64,000 bases of DNA, from assembly GCF_017303275.1 (NCBI RefSeq), contig NZ_JAFKOJ010000006.1, positions 1 through 64,000 on the forward strand, read 5' to 3'. This stretch comes from Bacillus sp. NTK034. Its GTDB lineage: Bacteria; Bacillota; Bacilli; Bacillales; Cytobacillaceae. The notes beneath the pieces are model-generated. The model did no database searches. It was given only the letters and a program-made list of their open reading frames with translations, and was not told the origin of the DNA. Each line of letters starts with the position of its first letter. Position 1 is the stretch's first letter. Positions 49,936-59,503 of this stretch are shown piece after piece. The position numbers were made by a program, and so were the translations under genes.

Positions 49936-51462
49936 ATGAAAAAACAAAGTATTTATTTTAGAAAGCATCTTCCATTTAAAGTGCAATCTTCAGCAGAGGA
50001 AGATTCACATAAGGAAAAAAACATTGATCTTGATTTGGATAAAACAGTCCAAAAGTTAAAATCGATCTATTCCATTCCGGATAATATGGATGTAAAAGTC
50101 CGTACCTTTCATATTGGCGGATTAAACAGGAAAGCCGCCATTTTTTATATAAGCACCATATCGGATACGAAGATTATTGAGGAGCACGTCCTCCAGCCTT
50201 TACTTTTAAATAATGGTTCTTCTAAAGAAATTAAGGATATTGTTTCTGCACAATCATTAACTGCTGTGGAAGAAATTGGAGATGTCTTAAAGGAGTTAAA
50301 CACAGGAAATGCAGCACTTTTGGTAGAGGGTGATCAGAAAGCATATATTATCAGTTCCAATAATTTTCAGGGCAGAGGTATTGATAAAGCTGAAAATGAA
50401 GTTGTGATAAAAGGGCCAAAGGAAGCCTTTAATGAAAAAGCAGGCACAAACATTTCATTAATCCGAAAGAAAATAAAGAATGAAAATCTGATAGTGGAAA
50501 CGACCACAATCTCCAAGCGATCGAATAACGAACTTTTTATCGTCTATATAAAAGATCTGGCAAATGAAAATTTGCTCCACACGATTAAAGAAAGAGTAAA
50601 TTCACTTGATGTGGATGCTATACAGAATCTCTCCATTTTAGAAGAATATCTCGAAGAAAGCCATATAACCCTTTTTCCGACGATTTTGTATACAGAAAGG
50701 CCGGATCGTGCCGCTTCATTTTTAGAAGACGGCTATATTGTTTTATTAATGGATAATTCACCGGCTTCTTTAATTTTCCCGGCTACATTCTGGTCCTTTT
50801 TTCATACCTCTGAAGACCGCTATTTACGTTTTATATACGGGAATTTCACAAGGGCATTGCGTATACTTGCCGTATTTATTACGTTATTTATTTCTTCCAT
50901 ATACATTTCGATAACCAATTACCATGTTGAGATGATACCGGCTGATTTGTTGCTGGCCATTTCGGCGACAAGAGAAATCGTGCCTTTTCCTTCTGTTGTG
51001 GAAGTCCTGCTTATGGAAATTGCTTTTGAACTGATTCGGGAAGCCGGCTTGCGGGTGCCCAGCCCCATTGGTCCAACCATTGGAATCGTAGGTGCTTTAA
51101 TTTTAGGGCAAGCCGCCGTCCAGGCAAATATAGTCAGCCCTCTTGTGGTCATTGTGGTTGCCCTGGGAGGCTTAAGTTCATTTGCGATTGGAGATATAAG
51201 TATGAACTTTGCCATCCGTTTAATTAGATTCTTTTTTATTTTTTCAGCTGCTTCCTTCGGATTTTATGGGATGACAGCCGCATTTTCAGTTGGGCTGTTT
51301 TATATGGTTTCTATTAAATCCTTTGGTGTTCCTTACTTAGCACCGATGACACCTGCCTATACATCATCCAAGGATACGGTTTTTAGGAGGCTGATACAAA
51401 AGGAGATATTTAGGCCAGGGTACTTAAAGCCGGATGACTTACAGAAAAAATCAGGAGAATGA
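49936..51462 (+). CDS. GerA-family germinant receptor A subunit (operon 2)
   Basis: A 508-residue A subunit: hydrophilic N-terminal domains (1-285) and a C-terminal membrane part with about five helices (about 290-470) carrying SATREIVPFPSVVEV and PSPIGPTIGIVGALILGQAA family signatures (the second in two pieces: PSPIGPTIGIVG, ALILGQAAV). A subunits form the ion channel of the receptor. The start at 49936 is chosen because GGAG lies nine bases upstream; an earlier ATG at 49909 has none. First of four genes A-B-C-D. Confidence 0.93.
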   Translation: MKKQSIYFRKHLPFKVQSSAEEDSHKEKNIDLDLDKTVQKLKSIYSIPDNMDVKVRTFHIGGLNRKAAIFYISTISDTKIIEEHVLQPLLLNNGSSKEIKDIVSAQSLTAVEEIGDVLKELNTGNAALLVEGDQKAYIISSNNFQGRGIDKAENEVVIKGPKEAFNEKAGTNISLIRKKIKNENLIVETTTISKRSNNELFIVYIKDLANENLLHTIKERVNSLDVDAIQNLSILEEYLEESHITLFPTILYTERPDRAASFLEDGYIVLLMDNSPASLIFPATFWSFFHTSEDRYLRFIYGNFTRALRILAVFITLFISSIYISITNYHVEMIPADLLLAISATREIVPFPSVVEVLLMEIAFELIREAGLRVPSPIGPTIGIVGALILGQAAVQANIVSPLVVIVVALGGLSSFAIGDISMNFAIRLIRFFFIFSAASFGFYGMTAAFSVGLFYMVSIKSFGVPYLAPMTPAYTSSKDTVFRRLIQKEIFRPGYLKPDDLQKKSGE

Positions 51463-51464
51463 TT

Positions 51465-52553
51465 ATGGAGAAAATAGAGGGAAAAATAGGCGGAAGGGAA
51501 TTTATCGCAATCATTATCCTGACTGTTGGGACAAAACTGGCTGACGATACCCCTGCCATTTTATATGAAAGATTAGGGAATGCAGCCTGGATGGCACCAA
51601 TAATAATGGGAATGATATCGATCATCCCTCTCTATCTTCTGATAAAAGTCATTTCGCTGTATGAAGGCAAAAGCTTAGTCGAGATCATTAAAAAATTGTT
51701 TGGAAAATACATGGGATTTATCATTCTGTTTTTATTATGGGGCATTCAATCCTATGCGATTATTATTGACACAGCGATTTATACAGACATAATCGGAACT
51801 ATGTATTTTACGAAAACACCCGCACTTATTATTTATGTCCTATTAATGGCTGTATCCGTGTATGGAGCAAAAAAGGGACTGGAGCATATTGGATCATTCG
51901 CCTGGACTGTATTGCTCTGGATCAAAATCTCCGCTTTCGCTGCGTTGATCATGATTTATATCCAAGGGGAAATCCATTTTATATTTCCTATTTTTGGACC
52001 AGGCAAATGGGAGATTATGAAGGAGAGTACAGCAAATTCCTCTCTTTTTGCAGACTTTGTATATTTCAGTCTGATTGCTCCCTTAATAAAAAGTTCAAAG
52101 GACTATAGAAAATGGAAACGGCTGGGATTTATTTTTGTTATTTTAGAGCTTACCTTTGCCCTGTTTGGCTTTGTGCTGGTATTTGATTATATCGCTGTAA
52201 AAATGATGAATTATCCTTTTCATGAAGCCATTCGGTATATTCAATTCGGGTTTCTGACCAATGTAGAGATGTTTATCTTCCCTTTCTGGCTGCTGTCCAC
52301 TTTTGTTCGCTTTGCCGTTTATTTGTATCTTTGTGCCTTGCTGTTTGGAGGCCTTTTCAACATTAAGCAATTTGAATATATCATCCCGACACTGGCGACG
52401 TTATTTGTTTTCATTGGGATGATACCGGAAACCCCAACTTTTACGATCTTTAATCTAAGGCAGAATTTCCTCCACCTTATTACTCCATTCTTTTTAGGGC
52501 TGCCCTTTGTATTATGGATTACGGCAAAACTAAGAGGGGAATTCAAGAAATGA
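51465..52553 (+). CDS. GerAB-family spore germination permease (operon 2)
   Basis: A 362-residue B subunit with about ten membrane segments (spore permease family); the ligand-binding subunit of the receptor. The ATG at 51465 is preferred over 51459 because AGGAG (51453-51457) is then seven bases away. It ends in an ATGA overlap with the C gene. Confidence 0.92.
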   Translation: MEKIEGKIGGREFIAIIILTVGTKLADDTPAILYERLGNAAWMAPIIMGMISIIPLYLLIKVISLYEGKSLVEIIKKLFGKYMGFIILFLLWGIQSYAIIIDTAIYTDIIGTMYFTKTPALIIYVLLMAVSVYGAKKGLEHIGSFAWTVLLWIKISAFAALIMIYIQGEIHFIFPIFGPGKWEIMKESTANSSLFADFVYFSLIAPLIKSSKDYRKWKRLGFIFVILELTFALFGFVLVFDYIAVKMMNYPFHEAIRYIQFGFLTNVEMFIFPFWLLSTFVRFAVYLYLCALLFGGLFNIKQFEYIIPTLATLFVFIGMIPETPTFTIFNLRQNFLHLITPFFLGLPFVLWITAKLRGEFKK

Positions 52554-53791
52554 AGAAATACGGGCATTTATGTAAATATCTCTGTTTATTGGTGATGATT
52601 TTCCTGTTAAGCGGCTGCTGGGATCAAATCAGTATAGACAAAAGAGCCTATGTGGTTGCCGTGGGCCTGGATAAGGGGGAAAAAGAGGATGAAATTAAAA
52701 TAACTTATCTCATTTCAAACCCTGAATTATCCAAACAACAGGGAGGATCTGATGAACCCCCGCGGGAAATCTTATCCTTTCAAACAAGTGACATCATCAC
52801 ATCAAAGAACCTGGCAAACACTACTATTGCGAAAGATATAGTCTATGATCTATTGAGTGTTATGATCGTCTCTGAAGATTTCGCTAAAAGCGGGGATTTT
52901 ATCAGATGGATGTATGATGCCACAAAAGACAGGGAGATTAAACGAAACATTCCATTGATCGTAACCAAAGAAGAAGCCAGTAAGTTTATAAATGAAAATG
53001 ACCCTAAATTGGAAACCCGAATTCATAAATACTTTAATTTAATATTAGAACACGGGATCCAAACCGGTTTTATACCCGATTCAGATCTGCATAGATTTTT
53101 TAGGATTGCTGAAGCGGATGCTAATCTCTTCCTGGCTATATACGGTTCTGCTGAGGAAGAAAAAGAGGGGAAGCAGAAGGAGCAATTTTTTGCAGGGGGA
53201 CTTCAAACCGAAGGGCAAACAAATAAAACCCAATTTATAGGGGCAGCTGTTTTTAAAGAAGGAAGAATGATTGGACGGCTTACAGGTGAAGAAACGCGGC
53301 TTTCAGGCCTTTTAAATGATACGATAGTCAAGGCGGACATTTTAACTTCTTTTCCTGACCCTTTTGACGAAAGATACCGGATTGCAGCAAGAATTATGCA
53401 GAAAGAAGCGAATGAAGTAAAAATGAATCTGAAACATGGAGTACCGTCCATTGATGTGGCGGTCCCGCTTTATATGGAAATATTGTCCGATCATAGTATG
53501 GTTAACTATGCTAAACATAGAGGGAAGAGAACCCAGTTAAAACAATATATTGAGGAAAGAATCACACAAAAAATGAATGATCTCGTTGCTAAAACACAAG
53601 AAGAATTTAAAGGAGAACCATTCGGCTGGTCGCTGAGTGCCAGAAGACACTTCTCAACGGTCCCGGAATACGAAAAGTTCGACTGGATGAAATCTTATCC
53701 CAATATGAAGGTTAATGTTGCTGTAAAAATTAAATTTGGTGAATTTGGCAGACAAAGTGAATTGCCAAGTTTAGAGCAAGTGAGGGATTAA
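52550..53791 (+). CDS. Ger(x)C family lipoprotein (operon 2)
   Basis: A 413-residue exported lipoprotein: signal ending in the lipobox LSGC (Cys23), then WDQISIDKRAYVVAVGLDKG, the family's typical mature start. Three-domain C subunit of normal length. The start at 52550 follows AGAGGGGA. Translation is coupled to the B gene. It differs substantially from the operon 1 C subunit (longer by about 50 residues), consistent with a different ligand class. Confidence 0.93.
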   Translation: MKKYGHLCKYLCLLVMIFLLSGCWDQISIDKRAYVVAVGLDKGEKEDEIKITYLISNPELSKQQGGSDEPPREILSFQTSDIITSKNLANTTIAKDIVYDLLSVMIVSEDFAKSGDFIRWMYDATKDREIKRNIPLIVTKEEASKFINENDPKLETRIHKYFNLILEHGIQTGFIPDSDLHRFFRIAEADANLFLAIYGSAEEEKEGKQKEQFFAGGLQTEGQTNKTQFIGAAVFKEGRMIGRLTGEETRLSGLLNDTIVKADILTSFPDPFDERYRIAARIMQKEANEVKMNLKHGVPSIDVAVPLYMEILSDHSMVNYAKHRGKRTQLKQYIEERITQKMNDLVAKTQEEFKGEPFGWSLSARRHFSTVPEYEKFDWMKSYPNMKVNVAVKIKFGEFGRQSELPSLEQVRD

Positions 53792-53793
53792 AA

Positions 53794-53958
53794 TTGAATG
53801 CATTAGCGTGGGGAATCATGATCGTGGTTTTTATGTATACAGCTGGTTTTGCGTTTAAACTTTGGCAAAATAAGAATAAGGCTGGTTCCATTGCCGTGTT
53901 CACTTTAGCGCTGGCCATAGCCGTAACTCCTTTTTTTTCAATATTAAACTCAGGTTAG
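53794..53958 (+). CDS. small two-TM protein, germinant receptor D subunit
   Basis: A 54-residue protein directly behind the C gene, TTG start at 53794 with GAGGGA seven bases upstream. Two hydrophobic helices (about residues 5-20 and 32-48) are separated by the basic turn KLWQNKNKAG. This size, layout and position match the 'D' genes described for some Bacillus ger operons, which modulate receptor activity. Its presence only in operon 2 distinguishes the two receptors of this window. Confidence 0.8.
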   Translation: MNALAWGIMIVVFMYTAGFAFKLWQNKNKAGSIAVFTLALAIAVTPFFSILNSG

Positions 53959-53971
53959 ATGATCTCCTGAA

Positions 53972-54016
53972 AATAAGGTGCCTGGCCTAAAGGAAACTTT
54001 GGGCCGGCACCTTATT
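53972..54016. terminator. bidirectional terminator between ger operon 2 and tetR
   Basis: Stem AATAAGGTGCC (53972-53982) / GGCACCTTATT (54006-54016), with an inner GGCC/GGCC pairing. It can serve both convergent transcripts. Confidence 0.88.
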
Positions 54017-54028
54017 TGTGGCATTAAA

Positions 54029-54646
54029 TTATTCATACAATCCGCCCGTATACATTCTGGTCAGATTCACAATCACGTCATCCATCTGATACTTTTCCTT
54101 ATTCATCACCAGCTCCCACATGAACATCTCATTGGAATAAAACCAGCCTCTAGCGGTAAGAGCAGGATCAAGGTGCTCTTTGGCAAGCCTTTGCGCCTGT
54201 GCGTAGCGGATATCGACGGAAATGCGCTCGATGAAGCGTTCGCGGATTCCGTACCATTTTTCTTCAATCTCAGGTGAGACGCCGATTGCCTCTTTTACGA
54301 CCTTCATCATGTCCCGCTCGTCCAAAGCCAGCTGCAGGAACAGCCTGACCTGCTTCTTTATATTTTCATAGGCCTCTTCTTTGGCCTGCGGCTTGAAGGG
54401 CATCTCGGCCACTTCGTAAAACTGGTTCATGAGGTCTTCCATTAAGGTAATAAAAAGCTCATCTTTATTTTTAAAATAGACGTACGCCGTGCCGTAGCCT
54501 GTTTTTGCTTTTTTGATCACTTGTGAGATGGTTGCTTTTTGGAAACCGTTCTCGAGAAAAACTTCTTTTCCGGCCTGGAGAAGCTTTTGGCGTGTTTTCA
54601 GGGCCTGCTGCTGCCTTGCCGGCAATTGATCGATCGGGTTCTTCAT
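54029..54646 (-). CDS. TetR-family regulator, likely repressor of the kyn operon
   Basis: A 205-residue regulator: N-terminal TetR helix-turn-helix (about 15-62; AGKEVFLENGFQKATISQV, YVYFKNKDELF) and an all-helical ligand-binding part (70-200). Divergent from kynU, with a 17-base palindrome overlapping the kynU -35 box, so it most likely represses the kynurenine genes and responds to a pathway intermediate such as kynurenine. Known kyn regulators in proteobacteria are Lrp-type, so a TetR control would be a different solution. Confidence 0.9.
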   Translation of the reverse strand: MKNPIDQLPARQQQALKTRQKLLQAGKEVFLENGFQKATISQVIKKAKTGYGTAYVYFKNKDELFITLMEDLMNQFYEVAEMPFKPQAKEEAYENIKKQVRLFLQLALDERDMMKVVKEAIGVSPEIEEKWYGIRERFIERISVDIRYAQAQRLAKEHLDPALTARGWFYSNEMFMWELVMNKEKYQMDDVIVNLTRMYTGGLYE

Positions 54647-54695
54647 TTATTTCATTCCTTCGTTCATTTTCTGATAACTATACTGACATTATATC

Positions 54696-54725
54696 ATTGA
54701 CATAGTGTCAATCAAACCATATAAT
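54696..54725 (+). promoter_or_regulatory. consensus sigma-A promoter of kynU with overlapping operator
   Basis: TTGACA (54697-54702), 17-base spacer, TATAAT (54720-54725): a perfect consensus promoter. ATTGACA-TAG-TGTCAAT (54696-54712) is a perfect palindrome covering the -35 box, the expected site for the divergent TetR protein. Confidence 0.9.
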
Positions 54726-54763
54726 TTTCGTAAATAATAAATATTCTGAAAGGTTGGAAATCT

Positions 54764-56032
54764 ATGGATTTTACAAGAGAGTATGCAATCGGACTGGATG
54801 CCGGGAATGACCTGTCCTACCGGGAAGAGTTTTATATAAAAGAAGATGGAATTTATTTGGATGGCAATTCACTTGGACTGCTTTCAAAGCGTGCGGAAAA
54901 GTCACTCCTCGACCTGGTGGATTCCTGGAAGCACCATGCCATTGACGGCTGGACAGAAGGGGACAATCCCTGGTTTTATCTATCTGAAAAACTCGGAAAT
55001 GAATTGGCTCCTATAGTAGGGGCAAATCCGGAGGAAGTGGTTGTAAGCGGTTCCACAACCGTTAACCTGCACCAGCTTGTATCGACTTTTTATAAGCCGG
55101 AAGGAAAAAGAACGAAGATATTGGCAGATGAACTGAATTTTCCAAGCGATATTTATGCGCTGCAAAGCCAGGTGAAACTGAAGGGCTATCATCCTGATGA
55201 GCATCTTGTCCAGGTGAAAAGCGCTGATGGCCACACCTTGAGGGAAGAAGACATTGTCGCGGCGATGACAGATGAAATCGCGCTGATTGTCCTGCCGGGT
55301 GTTTTATACCGCAGCGGTCAGGTGCTGGATATGGAGTATTTGACTGCAGAAGCGCATAAACGCGGGATTGAGATTGGCTTTGATCTATGCCATTCAGTTG
55401 GATCTGTCCCGCATTCTCTCAGTGATTGGGATGTGGATTTCGCGTTCTGGTGCAACTATAAGCATCTGAATGGAGGACCGGGCTCAACGGGCGGATTGTT
55501 TGTGAACAAGCGCCAATTTGGCCAGGTGCCGGGACTTGCCGGCTGGTTCAGCTCCCGGAAGGATAAGCAGTTTGATATGGAACATGTGCTGACAGCAGCA
55601 GAGGATGCAGGCGCATATCAGATTGGAACTCCGAATATCTTTAGCATGGCGCCAATTATTGGATCACTCAGCATGTTTAATGAAGCTGGCATGGAAAGGA
55701 TCCGTGAAAAATCTCTTAAACTGACTGGCTATATGATTGAGCTGATTCAGCATGAACTTGATGGCCACGGATTTATCCTGCGCAACCCGCTTGATGAAAA
55801 GAAGCGCGGCGGCCATATTTATCTGGAGCACCCGGAAGCAGCAAGAATCTGCAAGGCGCTGAAGGCTGAGGGAGTCATCCCGGATTTCCGCGCGCCAAAT
55901 GGAATCCGCCTGGCGCCGGTTGCGCTTTACAATACGTTTGAAGATGTCTGGAAAACAGTTCAGATCCTTAAAGGTATTATGGAAGAGGAAAAATATAAGC
56001 AATTCGAAAATAAGCGGGGCGTGGTAGCATGA
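54764..56032 (+). CDS. kynU: kynureninase
   Basis: A 422-residue PLP enzyme of the aspartate aminotransferase fold that cleaves kynurenine to anthranilate and alanine. The Schiff-base lysine is Lys233 in [13 protein letters not shown]; other landmarks are the FPSD motif (126-129), [11 protein letters not shown] and [11 protein letters not shown]. Normal length. First gene of a kynU-kynB-kynA-transporter operon; overlaps kynB by four bases (ATGA). Confidence 0.96.
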   Translation: MDFTREYAIGLDAGNDLSYREEFYIKEDGIYLDGNSLGLLSKRAEKSLLDLVDSWKHHAIDGWTEGDNPWFYLSEKLGNELAPIVGANPEEVVVSGSTTVNLHQLVSTFYKPEGKRTKILADELNFPSDIYALQSQVKLKGYHPDEHLVQVKSADGHTLREEDIVAAMTDEIALIVLPGVLYRSGQVLDMEYLTAEAHKRGIEIGFDLCHSVGSVPHSLSDWDVDFAFWCNYKHLNGGPGSTGGLFVNKRQFGQVPGLAGWFSSRKDKQFDMEHVLTAAEDAGAYQIGTPNIFSMAPIIGSLSMFNEAGMERIREKSLKLTGYMIELIQHELDGHGFILRNPLDEKKRGGHIYLEHPEAARICKALKAEGVIPDFRAPNGIRLAPVALYNTFEDVWKTVQILKGIMEEEKYKQFENKRGVVA

Positions 56033-56658
56033 TGAAAAAAGGATGGATCGATATTTCTCAGCCGCTGACTAACAGCATCGCTCACTGGCCCGGAGATACG
56101 CCATTCAGCTATGAAACGGCTTTTACAAAAGAGCAAACCGGCTCTGTCAATATCGGGAGAATTACGACCAGTCTGCATACCGGCACCCATGTCGATGCAC
56201 CGTTCCATTTTAATGACGAAGGCGAAAAGATTTTGGGCCTGGACATCGAGCTGTATATCGGGCCTGCGCGGGTAATTGATGTATCTGCCTATGAAACGGT
56301 GGATTCGGAAGTTCTGAAAGGATTTGATCTTGAAGGAGTAGAACGTGTCCTCCTTAGGACCGCGGTTCCGAATAATTCGGAAGTGTTTCCGAATCGGATC
56401 CCTGAACTGACAGCGGATATGGCGGATTACCTCGGCAGTAAAGGCGTGCGCCTGCTCGGAGTGGATGTGCCATCCGTCGATGCCCTCGACAGCAAAGAGA
56501 TGGAAACACACCATGCGTTATATCGAAATGGCATTCATATTCTGGAAAATATCATGCTGGATGAGATAGAAGAAGGAAATTACGAACTAATTGCCCTGCC
56601 GCTCCCGATACAAGACGGAGATGGCAGCCCTGTGCGGGCTGTTATTCGGCCGATTTAA
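56029..56658 (+). CDS. kynB: kynurenine formamidase
   Basis: A 209-residue metal-dependent hydrolase of the cyclase/arylformamidase family, converting N-formylkynurenine to kynurenine. The metal-binding motif [11 protein letters not shown] supplies His50, His54, Asp56 and His60; a later GVDVPSVD is also conserved. Length matches KynB (about 210). Coupled with kynU. Confidence 0.95.
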   Translation: MMKKGWIDISQPLTNSIAHWPGDTPFSYETAFTKEQTGSVNIGRITTSLHTGTHVDAPFHFNDEGEKILGLDIELYIGPARVIDVSAYETVDSEVLKGFDLEGVERVLLRTAVPNNSEVFPNRIPELTADMADYLGSKGVRLLGVDVPSVDALDSKEMETHHALYRNGIHILENIMLDEIEEGNYELIALPLPIQDGDGSPVRAVIRPI

Positions 56659-56688
56659 GCGCGGGAACGACCAAATCTCGCATTTACC

Positions 56689-56985
56689 GGCCAATATGGA
56701 AGGTTTAACGCCCGAAAAAGCCTATTTAACGCCCGAACAGGCGGCCAATGCTAAATTTCTGCCTTGCTGGAACCGCATCAGCCAGCAGAAATAGCTTTTA
56801 CCGGCCGATTTGAATGAAATACCGGCCAAACTGCGGGATTTACCGGCCAAATGTAGTTCGGCCGCAAGCCGAAGCAGGTATATCGGCCAAAAAAATAATT
56901 TATCGGTCAATCACATAACAATATCGGTCAGATTTTCAATTTATCGGTCACTTTCCAGATATATCGGTCAGTCACTGATATACCG
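56689..56985. repeat. ~20-bp repeats TACCGGCCA / TATCGGTCA inside the kyn operon
   Basis: Between kynB and kynA the words TACCGGCCA (left part) and TATCGGTCA (right part) recur at steps near 20 bases, more than ten times in total. The right part is nearly the same as the array at 10266-10447. This explains the 385-base gap in an otherwise tight operon. An open frame through the repeats is not coding. Confidence 0.85.
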
Positions 56986-57043
56986 GGCCTCAGAACCAGA
57001 CCGAATCGAGAACGACAAGAACCAATTCCAAGGGGGAACTCAC

Positions 57044-57898
57044 ATGAGCAACGAAAAACACCAGGACGTAAACGCGACAACCTCTGAAAAGAGCATCCAT
57101 ACAGATTTCACGAACAACATGACATACGGCGAATACCTGCAGCTCGACAAAATCCTATCCGCGCAAAACAGGCTTTCCGGACATCATGATGAGATGCTGT
57201 TCATCGTCATTCACCAGGTGAGCGAGCTGTGGATGAAGCTGATTCTTCATGAAATGGGTGCAGCCATCGAATCGATTGAAAACAATGATTTATCTACAGC
57301 ACAAAAGCGGTTGGCGCGCGTTTCGAAGACTCAATCGCAAATTATTCAGGCATGGGATGTGCTGTCCACATTGACGCCGTCCGAGTATATGGAGTTCCGC
57401 GATTCGCTTGGCCAGGCATCTGGCTTCCAATCCTACCAGTATCGTATGGTAGAATTTGCGTTAGGCTACAAAACCGAGCATGTTCTGAAAATCTACCAAA
57501 AAGATCCTGAGCTGCATGCGAAGTTAACGGAAGCGTTCGAAAAGCCGGGCTTATACGATGTAGCCATCCGCGCGCTTCACAAAGCAGGCCTGCCAGTTGA
57601 TGAAGACATTCTGAATAGAGATGTAACCAGAACATATAAAGAAAATGATTCGGTCCGCGCAGCCTGGATGACGGTGTATAAAAATCCTGAAAAGTACTGG
57701 GAGTTATACGAGCTTGCGGAAAAACTTGTGGATATTGAAGATTGGCTGCAGCAGTGGCGCTTCCGCCATATGAAAACGGTGGAAAGAATCATCGGCTTTA
57801 AGATGGGAACAGGCGGTTCATCAGGTGTCGGCTATTTGAAAAAAGTATTGGATCAGCGCTTCTTCCCTGAACTTTGGGATATCCGCACAGAGCTGTAA
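57044..57898 (+). CDS. kynA: tryptophan 2,3-dioxygenase
   Basis: A 284-residue haem enzyme opening the tryptophan indole ring to N-formylkynurenine, the first step of the pathway. Substrate-base His57 ([13 protein letters not shown]), Arg134 in FQSYQYRM, haem-ligand His242 ([11 protein letters not shown]) and the GTGGSSG loop are all present. The start at 57044 follows AGGGGG; an ORF start at 56810 lies in repeats. Length is normal for bacterial TDO. Confidence 0.96.
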   Translation: MSNEKHQDVNATTSEKSIHTDFTNNMTYGEYLQLDKILSAQNRLSGHHDEMLFIVIHQVSELWMKLILHEMGAAIESIENNDLSTAQKRLARVSKTQSQIIQAWDVLSTLTPSEYMEFRDSLGQASGFQSYQYRMVEFALGYKTEHVLKIYQKDPELHAKLTEAFEKPGLYDVAIRALHKAGLPVDEDILNRDVTRTYKENDSVRAAWMTVYKNPEKYWELYELAEKLVDIEDWLQQWRFRHMKTVERIIGFKMGTGGSSGVGYLKKVLDQRFFPELWDIRTEL

Positions 57899-57978
57899 TC
57901 TAGGATTTAAAGGGGATTGGGGCCCGAAAGTCTTCTTGAATCGGGCCTTGCATAAAAATAGAGAACAGGGGGGGTACT

Positions 57979-59322
57979 ATGAGTACAAAACGAGAGCAAT
58001 GGTCTTCTAAATTTGGCTTTATCATGTCTTCGGCCGGTGCCGCGATTGGCCTGGGAGCGATCTGGAAGTTCCCGTATGTGGCCGGAACGAGCGGCGGGGG
58101 CGCCTTTTTGCTGATGTTTATCGCGTTTACGATTTTGATCGGTCTACCGATGCTCATTTCAGAGTTTATTATCGGGCGCGGGGCACAGAAGGAAGCGGTG
58201 TCTGCCTATTATAAATTGGCTCCAAACAGTCCGTGGACCATTACCGGCAAGCTTGGCGTTGTCGGCTGCTTCCTGCTGCTGAGTTTTTATTCGGTTGTTG
58301 GGGGCTGGGTGCTGATTTATACAGTCCTGTCGATTGGCGGCCAAATCATTACGCCAGGTGCAGCCTATCCGGAACTGTTTGGCATGATTACATCCACGCC
58401 AAGCTGGACACTATTGGGACTGGCAGCTTTTCTGCTTATTAACATTGTGGTCATCACATTCGGAATTCAGAATGGGATTGAAGCTGCAAGCAAATATATG
58501 ATGCCGCTATTATTCATCTTTTTTATCGTGCTTGTGGTACGTGCACTGACACTGGATGGAGCGATGGAAGGAGTCAAGTTCTTCCTGAACCCGGACTTCA
58601 GCAAAATCACAGGGGAATCGGCCCTTTATGCATTGGGACAGTCGTTCTTTGCACTGGCAGTCGGCTTCTCGTGCATGGTCACTTACAGCTCGTATCTGGA
58701 TAAAAAAGTAAGCATCCCAAATTCAGCGGGCTCTGTTGTCATCATGAACATTATTATCTCTGTTTTGGCAGGATTGGCGATTTTCCCGGTTGTGTTTGCG
58801 TTCGGATTTGAACCGGCTGAAGGCCCGGGGCTTCTGTTCATGGTCCTGCCGGCCGTCTTTTCACAGATCCCATTAGGGGAAATGTTCCTGGCGATCTTCC
58901 TGCTGCTTTTCTTATTTGCCACTTTGACATCATCGTTCAGCATGCTGGAAATCATCGTCTCTGCATTCATCGAAAACGGAAAGCATTCCCGGAAAAAAAT
59001 CTCCTGGATCTCCGGTATTGTCATGTTCGCCGCCGGGATTCCTGCTGCGCTTTCGTTCAGCTTGCTTGGGGACTTCACCATTTTCGGAAAAAATATATTT
59101 GATGCAACCGACTACCTGGTCAGCAACATCCTGCTTCCTCTCGGCTGCCTACTGATTGCCCTGTTTATTTCTATAAGAATGGACAAACAGCTTGTAAAAG
59201 AGGAGTTTCTGCTTGGCAGCGATATTTCCCCTGGCATGTACACAGCGTGGAACATCCTGATGAAAGTATTGGTTCCTGTTACGATTGTTGTTGTGTTTAT
59301 CAGCACATCAGGAATTTTTTAA
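57979..59322 (+). CDS. sodium:neurotransmitter symporter family transporter, probable tryptophan uptake
   Basis: A 447-residue SNF-family transporter with 11-12 membrane segments. The Na+/substrate-binding first helix reads SAGAAIGLGAIWKFPYVAGT, followed by GGGAFLLMF; helix 6 region QSFFALAVGFSCMVTYSSY is also characteristic. Bacterial members include the tryptophan transporter TnaT and the LeuT amino acid transporter. Being last in a tryptophan-degrading operon, it likely imports tryptophan or kynurenine with Na+. A G7 run serves as part of its ribosome binding site. Confidence 0.9.
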   Translation: MSTKREQWSSKFGFIMSSAGAAIGLGAIWKFPYVAGTSGGGAFLLMFIAFTILIGLPMLISEFIIGRGAQKEAVSAYYKLAPNSPWTITGKLGVVGCFLLLSFYSVVGGWVLIYTVLSIGGQIITPGAAYPELFGMITSTPSWTLLGLAAFLLINIVVITFGIQNGIEAASKYMMPLLFIFFIVLVVRALTLDGAMEGVKFFLNPDFSKITGESALYALGQSFFALAVGFSCMVTYSSYLDKKVSIPNSAGSVVIMNIIISVLAGLAIFPVVFAFGFEPAEGPGLLFMVLPAVFSQIPLGEMFLAIFLLLFLFATLTSSFSMLEIIVSAFIENGKHSRKKISWISGIVMFAAGIPAALSFSLLGDFTIFGKNIFDATDYLVSNILLPLGCLLIALFISIRMDKQLVKEEFLLGSDISPGMYTAWNILMKVLVPVTIVVVFISTSGIF

Positions 59323-59326
59323 AAAG

Positions 59327-59351
59327 AAGCGCCAATTTCGGCGCTTTTTTT
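59327..59351 (+). terminator. terminator of the kyn operon
   Basis: Stem AAGCGCC (59327-59333) / GGCGCTT (59340-59346), then T's. Confidence 0.92.
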
Positions 59352-59503
59352 CGTGATAAAAAAATCAAATTAAAGGTTTATGGGCAAATTAATAAGGGTA
59401 TATAAACTTTGGGGTCTGGAAGCATGATGATATCTTCCATATTTAAGAGAAGGACTTTTCGAGATAAAAACGAAAGTGTATAGTATATAAAACAAAGGGG
59501 CGT

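Noticed and set aside
56810..57043. N-terminal extension of tryptophan 2,3-dioxygenase
   Set aside because: The extension runs through repeat DNA; the AGGGGG site and family alignment place the start at 57044.
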